Assembly (NCBI GenBank): GCA_027306915.1
Contig: DAHUYW010000047.1
Location: 1 to 28,736, forward strand
Direction of reading: 5' to 3'
From: Spirochaetales bacterium
Lineage (GTDB): Bacteria > Spirochaetota > Spirochaetia > DAHUYW01
DNA length: 28,736 nt
This document shows, piece by piece, positions 23,936 to 28,736 of the stretch; the stretch's first letter is position 1; each line of letters starts with the position of its first letter. The position numbers and the translations under genes are program-made. Under the pieces are notes generated by a model. It searched no databases and had not been told where the DNA came from. It was given only the letters and a program-made list of their open reading frames with translations.

Positions 23936-25327
23936 TTATAGCCGAGAGGGGAACGAAACGGCAATGGTCCCGCTGGTGCGTACCCGCAAATCCGTCGCCG
24001 ATCCGGACCCGAAGATCGTCTCCAGCGCCGATCGGTAAGCGGCCGCGTGCCCGGTCGGCACGTACACCTGGATCGTGCCGGCGAAGCCTCCGCCGTGGAC
24101 CCGCGATGCACCGGCCCCGGCGAGAAGCTCTTCGCTTACGGCCAGGGCGAGCGGGATGGGCTGTCCCGAGGCCCGCGGCGAGACGCAGTTCTGCAGGAGC
24201 CTCCAGGAGGAGGAGCCCGATTCACGGACGCAGGCGAGGTAGCCCTCGATGTCGCGCTTCTTCAGCGCCTCGATCTGGCGGACCACCCGCTCGTTATCCG
24301 CGAAGAAGTGGAGGGAGCGCAGGATTGCTCGGTCGCCGGGCCCCTCCCTGAGGCGCGGGATCGAGGCGAGCACCTCCTCGCGGGTCAGCTCGCGGCAGAC
24401 CGACCGCCCGAAGGCGGACGCGATGGCGCGCATCTCCGCCGGAATGGCGGCGTAGTCCGGGGTGAGGTCGTCGTGGCTTCCCCCGGTATCCACCACCATG
24501 AGGGAGTAGCCGAGCTCCCGGAAGTCGAAGGGAAGGCGCTCTACCTGCGGCTGCGCCGGATCGCGGAAGTCGATGCCGATGATCCCGCCCGTTGCGCAGG
24601 CGAGCTGATCCTCGAGGCCGCAGGGCTTGCCGAAAAAGGTGTTTTCGGCGTACTGCCCCACGATGGCGAGGGTCACCGTAGCGATCCTGCCCTCGTTGAA
24701 GAGGTGGCTGAAGATGGTCCCGATGAGCACCTCGATCGATGCCGAGGAGCTCAAGCCCGAGCCGCGGAGGACCTCGCTCGTGATACAGCCGCGAAAGCCC
24801 CCAATCTGGTAGCCGAGCGCGGAGAGCCTGGCGGCGACGCCGCGGATGAGCGCCTCGGTACGCCCGCGCTCCGCGGCCACGGGCTCCAGGGATCGGAGGT
24901 CGACCACGAAGGGCTCCGGGAAGCCCTCGGAGTAGAGCTCGACGACGGGGTTTCCGGTGGGGAAGGCCGCGGCAAGGGAGTCGAGGTGGACGCTCGCCGC
25001 AAGAACCCGCCCGTTGTTGTGATCGGTGTGATTTCCCCCGAGCTCGGTGCGTCCGGGCGTGGAGAAGAAGGAGAGGCGTGCCTCCTCGGCCACTCTTGCG
25101 CCCTCAGCGCCTGGAAGGCTCAAAGCCGCTCCGCCTTTTGCACCGCCGGCTCCGCCGCTCGAGTCGGAAAGGCGGCCGCCAAACCGCTCTTTCACCGCCG
25201 TGAGAAGGGCAAGGTAGCGCTCCCGCTGTCGGGAGACCGCCTCTTCGCCGTATTGCTCCCGAAAGAGGGCGTCGAGATCACCCGCTGCAATCGTGCGGCT
25301 CCACTCGGTCAGCGGCAGCGAGGTCAT
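23936..25327 (-). CDS. galK: galactokinase
   Basis: Phosphorylates galactose to galactose 1-phosphate with ATP (Leloir pathway, cytoplasm). The 463-residue GHMP kinase shows the galactose signature '[15 protein letters not shown]' (92-106), a variant of the usual 'GRVNxIGEHTDYN', the ATP loop 'GLSSSAS' (191-197), the catalytic aspartate in 'CGLEDQ' (Asp240, where most enzymes have 'MDQ'), and the third motif 'HGGGFAGT' (411-418). It is longer than the 382-residue E. coli enzyme partly because of an N-terminal extension and a Gly/Ala-rich insert at about 55-80. I chose ATG 25325-25327 because it overlaps the galT stop as ATGA; the frame stays open further upstream but only inside galT. Translation is probably coupled to galT, since the ribosome site is weak. 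Confidence 0.93.
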   Translation of the reverse strand: MTSLPLTEWSRTIAAGDLDALFREQYGEEAVSRQRERYLALLTAVKERFGGRLSDSSGGAGGAKGGAALSLPGAEGARVAEEARLSFFSTPGRTELGGNHTDHNNGRVLAASVHLDSLAAAFPTGNPVVELYSEGFPEPFVVDLRSLEPVAAERGRTEALIRGVAARLSALGYQIGGFRGCITSEVLRGSGLSSSASIEVLIGTIFSHLFNEGRIATVTLAIVGQYAENTFFGKPCGLEDQLACATGGIIGIDFRDPAQPQVERLPFDFRELGYSLMVVDTGGSHDDLTPDYAAIPAEMRAIASAFGRSVCRELTREEVLASIPRLREGPGDRAILRSLHFFADNERVVRQIEALKKRDIEGYLACVRESGSSSWRLLQNCVSPRASGQPIPLALAVSEELLAGAGASRVHGGGFAGTIQVYVPTGHAAAYRSALETIFGSGSATDLRVRTSGTIAVSFPSRL

Positions 25328-26370
25328 GATGCCGATCCGGCGAGATAGTGGGTTTCGGAGAGACCGCGCAGGCGGGCGGCCGCCCCCTCCGCGGTGATGT
25401 CGCGCTGCGGCATCCCGAGCAGCTCGTAGCCTACCATAAATTTCCTCACCGTCGCGGAACGCAGAAGGGGAGGATAGTAGTGAAGGTGGAGATGCCACTC
25501 CGCGTGGGGTTTGCCGTCGGTCGGGCTCTGGTGGAAGCCCATCGAATAGGGAAAGCTGGTCTCGAAGAGGTTATCGTAGCGGATGCCGAGGCGCCGGACC
25601 GCATCGGCAAGATCGTGCCGCTCCGCTTGCGTGAGGGCGAGTAGCGAGCCGAGGTGCCTCTTCGGCAGGATCATCACCTCGAAGGGCCACACCGCCCAGA
25701 AGGGAACCAGGGTTACGAAGGACGAGTTCTCGAAGATGATCCGCTCCCCCTCCGAACGCTCCAACTCGAGGTAGCTGCACAGGAGGCACTTTCCGCGAGC
25801 GGCGAGGTACTCGCCCTGCCGAGCGGTCTCCAGGGCCGCGTCAAGCGGGAGGTGCTCGTTCGCCCAGATCTGACCGTGCGGATGGGGGTTGGAGGCACCC
25901 ATCATCTCACCGCGGTTTTCGAAGATTTGGACGTAGGTGATGTAGTCGAGGGCTCCGATCTCTCGGTACTGCTCGATCCAGGTATCGACGACCGGCAGGA
26001 TGGACTCCACCTCCATCCGTGCCAGGGTAAGGTCATGGCGGGGCGAGAAGCACAGCACCTTGCACAGGCCGCGCTCGCTCTTTGCGACGACGAGCCCCTC
26101 GCGGTCGATTTCCCCTCCGGGCCCCTGCGGGAGCAGCGCGGAGAAGTCGTTCACGAAGACGAAGGTGCTCTCATAGTGTGGATTCGTCACGCCGCCCGCC
26201 CGCTGGTTGCCGGGGCAAAGGTAGCATCCCGGATCGTGGGCCGGCGCCTGCGCCGCCGGGAGCCGCTCGACCTTCCCCTGCCAGGGGCGTTTGGTGCGGT
26301 GAGGCGAGACGAGGACCCACTCTGCGGTCAGAGGATTGAACCTCCGATGCGGATCGTCCTGCAGATTCAT
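25324..26370 (-). CDS. galT: galactose-1-phosphate uridylyltransferase
   Basis: Exchanges UMP between UDP-glucose and galactose 1-phosphate, the second Leloir step. The 348-residue protein has the active-site 'NPHPHGQIW' (161-169) with the uridylylated His165, one residue from the E. coli position, the N-terminal zinc-type cysteines in 'CYLCPGN' (49-55), a second pair in 'CLLC' (195-198), and the 'HLHLHYYPP' histidine cluster near 293-301. ATG 26368-26370 has AGAGGAG five bases upstream; longer in-frame starts up to 26457 would lie upstream of the promoter. First gene of galT-galK-pfp. No galE or galactose mutarotase is in the window. Confidence 0.95.
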   Translation of the reverse strand: MNLQDDPHRRFNPLTAEWVLVSPHRTKRPWQGKVERLPAAQAPAHDPGCYLCPGNQRAGGVTNPHYESTFVFVNDFSALLPQGPGGEIDREGLVVAKSERGLCKVLCFSPRHDLTLARMEVESILPVVDTWIEQYREIGALDYITYVQIFENRGEMMGASNPHPHGQIWANEHLPLDAALETARQGEYLAARGKCLLCSYLELERSEGERIIFENSSFVTLVPFWAVWPFEVMILPKRHLGSLLALTQAERHDLADAVRRLGIRYDNLFETSFPYSMGFHQSPTDGKPHAEWHLHLHYYPPLLRSATVRKFMVGYELLGMPQRDITAEGAAARLRGLSETHYLAGSAS

Positions 26371-26407
26371 CGTTGCTCCTCTTTCAGAGGGTCTCTCTTG
26401 GTCCTCC

Positions 26408-26437
26408 ATTCTAAACTCAAGCTTGAAACGGTGTCCA
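26408..26437 (-). promoter_or_regulatory. galT-galK-pfp promoter with palindromic operator candidate
   Basis: TGGACA (26432-26437) and TAGAAT (26408-26413) on the minus strand with an 18-base spacer; transcription would start near 26401. Within the spacer is the perfect ten-base palindrome TCAAGCTTGA (26417-26426), placed where a repressor would block polymerase. Its use as a galactose-responsive operator is inference. Confidence 0.5.
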
Positions 26438-26531
26438 GAGGAGGCGCTATCCGACACCCGGGTGATGTGAGTACCTTGAAAGAAAGATTCCGTTTTGAAA
26501 TTCTGGGCCCTCTCGCATTAGGAGCACGGCA

Positions 26532-28526
26532 ATGCACAAGAAATTCCATTTCTCTCTCTGGTACTATGTGGCCATCTTCGGCGCTATTATCCTGCTGGAG
26601 GCCACGGTTTTCTCCGGAAATGCCGTGAAAGAGATCCCCTACAGCGAGTTCAAGAGCGACCTTGCTGCGAACCGCATACAGAGCGTGGTCATTCAGACCA
26701 GCATGATCTATGGGGTGCTGAAGCCCGCAAGCGCTGTAGGAACCGAGGCCCCTTCCTCCGCCGTCTCCTCCGGAGGAGAGACGAAAGCCGGTGCTTCCGC
26801 GCCAAGCTTTACTCCGCTGACCAAAGCCACGCCCTGGAGCCTCTCGTTCCAGCAGGCGAGGGAGAAGCGTGCGGAGCTCCTCAAGCGGGAGTTCAGCGTG
26901 GTCAGGCTCACCGACCCGAGCCTGCTGCCCGAGCTCGATGCCCACGGCGTCGACTATCGCGGGAAGCTCAATTCGAATTGGCTCGAGCAGCTGTTCTTTA
27001 ATTGGATAGTTCCCTTCGGGTTGCTCTTCCTGGTCTGGGGGTTCGTCTACCGCCGCATGGCGAAGGGCGGACCGTCCGCCTTGAGCATCGGGAAGAACAA
27101 GGCCAAGATCTACGAGGCGGACACCTCAAAGCGGGTAACCTTCAAGGATGTGGCAGGAATCGATGAGGCGGTAGAGGAGGTGAGCGAGCTCGTCGCCTTC
27201 CTCAAAGAGCCCGCCCGCTTTACGAAGCTGGGCGCGAAGCTTCCGAAGGGGCTGCTCCTCGTCGGACCGCCCGGAACAGGGAAGACCCTGCTCGCGCGCG
27301 CGGTAGCCGGAGAGGCCGGAGTCCCCTTCTTTTCCATGAGCGGCTCCGGCTTCGTCGAGATGTTCGTCGGTGTAGGGGCCTCGCGGGTGCGCGACCTCTT
27401 TCGGGAGGCCAAGGCGAAGGCCCCCTGCATCATCTTCATCGACGAGCTGGACGCAGTCGGAAAGAACCGCTCGGGAGCCTATTTCGGCGGAAACGACGAG
27501 CGCGAGAACACCCTCAACCAGCTTCTCACCGAGATGGACGGTTTCGAGCCGAACTCCGGGGTCATCATGGTCGGAGCCACCAATCGCCCCGAGGTCCTCG
27601 ATCCCGCGCTCCTGCGCCCCGGCCGCTTCGACCGCCAGGTACTCGTCGATCGCCCCGACCTCAAGGGGCGGGTTCAGATCTTTGAGGTGCACACGCGCGA
27701 TCTCGTCCTGGACGAGGAGGTGGACCTGCAGCGCCTGGCGGCCTCCACCCCCGGTTTTGCCGGGGCCGAGATTGCGAACGTCTGCAACGAGGCTGCGCTT
27801 CTCGCCTCGCGCCGCGACGGCGAGAAGGTCGGGATGGTTGACTTTCAAAACGCCATCGAGCGGATCATCGCAGGGCTGGAAAAGAAGAACAAGATCATCA
27901 ATCCGCAGGAGCGTCGCATAGTCGCCTATCATGAATCGGGTCATGCCGTCGTGGGCTACTTCACGCCGGGGGCAGATCCGGTGCAGAAGGTCTCGATCGT
28001 TCCGCGAGGAATCGGCGCGCTGGGCTACACGCTCCAGACCCCCCTCGAGGATCGCTACCTGATGTCCCGCACCGAGCTGCTCGGCAAGATCAAGGGGCTG
28101 CTGGGGGGAAGGGCGGCCGAGGAGGTTGTCTTCGGAGAAATCTCGACGGGGGCTTCGAACGATCTCGAACGGGTGTCGCGAATTGTGCGGGAGATGCTCA
28201 CCGTCTACGGCATGAGCCGGCGCAGCCCGAACGTCTCTCTCGTCGACCGCGAGGATTCGCGCTTCCTCGGCCAGGGGCCGACCCTCGCCCGGCGGTCGGA
28301 TAAGTACGAGGAGGAGATCGACGAGGAGATGCGGGAGATCATCAACGAGTGTTACGAAGAGGATAAGGAGCTCCTCCGCCGAAGCCGAGCCCTCCTCGAC
28401 CGCATGGCGGGCGACCTCCTCGATCGCGAGAAGCTTGACGAGCGGGAGATAATCGCAATCCTCGGACCGCGCCCCGGCCTTCCGCTGCCGGAAGCGGCAG
28501 GCGCGCGAGGTGGGCCGCTGCGTTGA
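26532..28526 (+). CDS. ftsH: ATP-dependent zinc metalloprotease FtsH
   Basis: The membrane AAA+ protease that extracts and degrades membrane and short-lived soluble proteins. Its 664 residues show membrane helix 1 (about 9-28), a periplasmic domain carrying a Ser/Ala/Gly-rich insert (about 66-95), membrane helix 2 (about 157-173), Walker A 'GPPGTGKT' (245-252), pore loop 'FVEMFVG', Walker B '[11 protein letters not shown]' (300-310), the second region of homology '[20 protein letters not shown]', and the zinc site 'HESGH' (467-471). ATG 26532 has AGGAG seven bases upstream. It is divergent from galT; I find a TTGAAA (26476-26481) but no convincing -10 box, so its promoter is unresolved. It is followed after 31 bases by the mannose-6-phosphate isomerase gene on the same strand. 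Confidence 0.97.
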   Translation: MHKKFHFSLWYYVAIFGAIILLEATVFSGNAVKEIPYSEFKSDLAANRIQSVVIQTSMIYGVLKPASAVGTEAPSSAVSSGGETKAGASAPSFTPLTKATPWSLSFQQAREKRAELLKREFSVVRLTDPSLLPELDAHGVDYRGKLNSNWLEQLFFNWIVPFGLLFLVWGFVYRRMAKGGPSALSIGKNKAKIYEADTSKRVTFKDVAGIDEAVEEVSELVAFLKEPARFTKLGAKLPKGLLLVGPPGTGKTLLARAVAGEAGVPFFSMSGSGFVEMFVGVGASRVRDLFREAKAKAPCIIFIDELDAVGKNRSGAYFGGNDERENTLNQLLTEMDGFEPNSGVIMVGATNRPEVLDPALLRPGRFDRQVLVDRPDLKGRVQIFEVHTRDLVLDEEVDLQRLAASTPGFAGAEIANVCNEAALLASRRDGEKVGMVDFQNAIERIIAGLEKKNKIINPQERRIVAYHESGHAVVGYFTPGADPVQKVSIVPRGIGALGYTLQTPLEDRYLMSRTELLGKIKGLLGGRAAEEVVFGEISTGASNDLERVSRIVREMLTVYGMSRRSPNVSLVDREDSRFLGQGPTLARRSDKYEEEIDEEMREIINECYEEDKELLRRSRALLDRMAGDLLDREKLDEREIIAILGPRPGLPLPEAAGARGGPLR

Positions 28527-28557
28527 CCGTGAGCGGTCCAAAGCATAGGATCAGGGC

Positions 28558-28736
28558 ATGTCCATCGACCCCCATCGTATCTACAGGCTCATCAACGCCA
28601 TACAGGACTATGAGTGGGGCTCGCCGACGGCGATTCCCTCGCTCCTCGGGAAGTCCAACCCCGACGGGAAGCCCCAGGCAGAGCTCTGGATGGGCGCCCA
28701 CCCGAAGGCGCCCACGCGCCTCCTCGATACGCAGGA
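28558..28736 (+). CDS. manA: mannose-6-phosphate isomerase, type I, N-terminal part (3' end outside window)
   Basis: The first 59 codons and two bases of a gene cut by the window edge. The translation starts 'MSIDPHRIYRLINAIQDYEW' and continues with 'GSPTAIPSLLG' and 'QAELWMGAHPKAP', the standard N-terminal blocks of type I phosphomannose isomerase; the 'AELWMGxHP' block leads into the zinc-binding region of the cupin fold. The enzyme interconverts mannose 6-phosphate and fructose 6-phosphate with zinc. ATG 28558 has AGGATCAGGG just upstream, a fair ribosome site, and follows ftsH by 31 bases, so cotranscription is possible. Confidence 0.92.
   Translation, partial: MSIDPHRIYRLINAIQDYEWGSPTAIPSLLGKSNPDGKPQAELWMGAHPKAPTRLLDTQ

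Noticed and set aside
1..28736. CRISPR arrays, insertion sequences, tRNA or rRNA genes
   Set aside because: No regularly spaced repeats, transposase frames, terminal inverted repeats or cloverleaf sequences were seen on reading both strands; short or degenerate examples could be missed without a search tool.

Overview
The window is high-GC bacterial chromosome with dense coding and no rRNA, tRNA, CRISPR array or insertion sequence that I can see. The gene set (a long PPi-dependent phosphofructokinase next to galT-galK, a second group of phosphofructokinase, a GalK with an '[12 protein letters not shown]' signature, a PF10023-type aminopeptidase lipoprotein, an ECF vitamin importer with type III pantothenate kinase, HEAT and class III cyclase proteins) looks most like a free-living spirochaete. 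That assignment is inference from gene content, not from a marker gene.

Left part (1-6123): the 3' end of a phosphofructokinase (+); a minus-strand 1082-residue protein that joins a PTS EIIA domain to a Na+/K+-ATPase-like P-type ATPase, with a near-consensus promoter; an orphan patatin-like phospholipase (+) behind an AT-rich promoter with an inverted repeat; and a 1-phosphofructokinase-type PfkB kinase (-).

Middle part (6266-18745, all minus strand, read right to left): a divergent promoter near 18.7 kb drives a four-gene run ecfA-A' (one fused chain), ecfT, an ECF S component and coaX, which overlap or nearly touch; I predict a pantothenate uptake and phosphorylation unit. A second promoter near 14.4 kb then leads into a GAF-PAS class III (adenylate-type) cyclase, a membrane-anchored HEAT-repeat protein and a 7TM-PAS-GGDEF diguanylate cyclase. 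Both cyclase genes lack a canonical start codon at the place where the protein should begin; in both, an in-frame ATG lies further upstream, separated from the coding region by an in-frame TAG at codon 11. Next come a CE7 acetyl esterase and the aminopeptidase lipoprotein.

Right part (18757-28736): two tandem, colinear PAS / degenerate GGDEF / EAL proteins (+), facing a minus-strand galT-galK-pfp operon in which galT and galK overlap by ATGA. Divergent from galT is ftsH (+), followed by the 5' end of mannose-6-phosphate isomerase, cut by the window edge.

Two themes run through the window: hexose phosphate metabolism (three phosphofructokinase-type enzymes, GalT, GalK, ManA) and nucleotide second messengers (one probable cAMP cyclase, one diguanylate cyclase, two EAL proteins). 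The most unusual items are the EIIA/P-type ATPase fusion and the paired amber-interrupted starts of the two cyclase genes.
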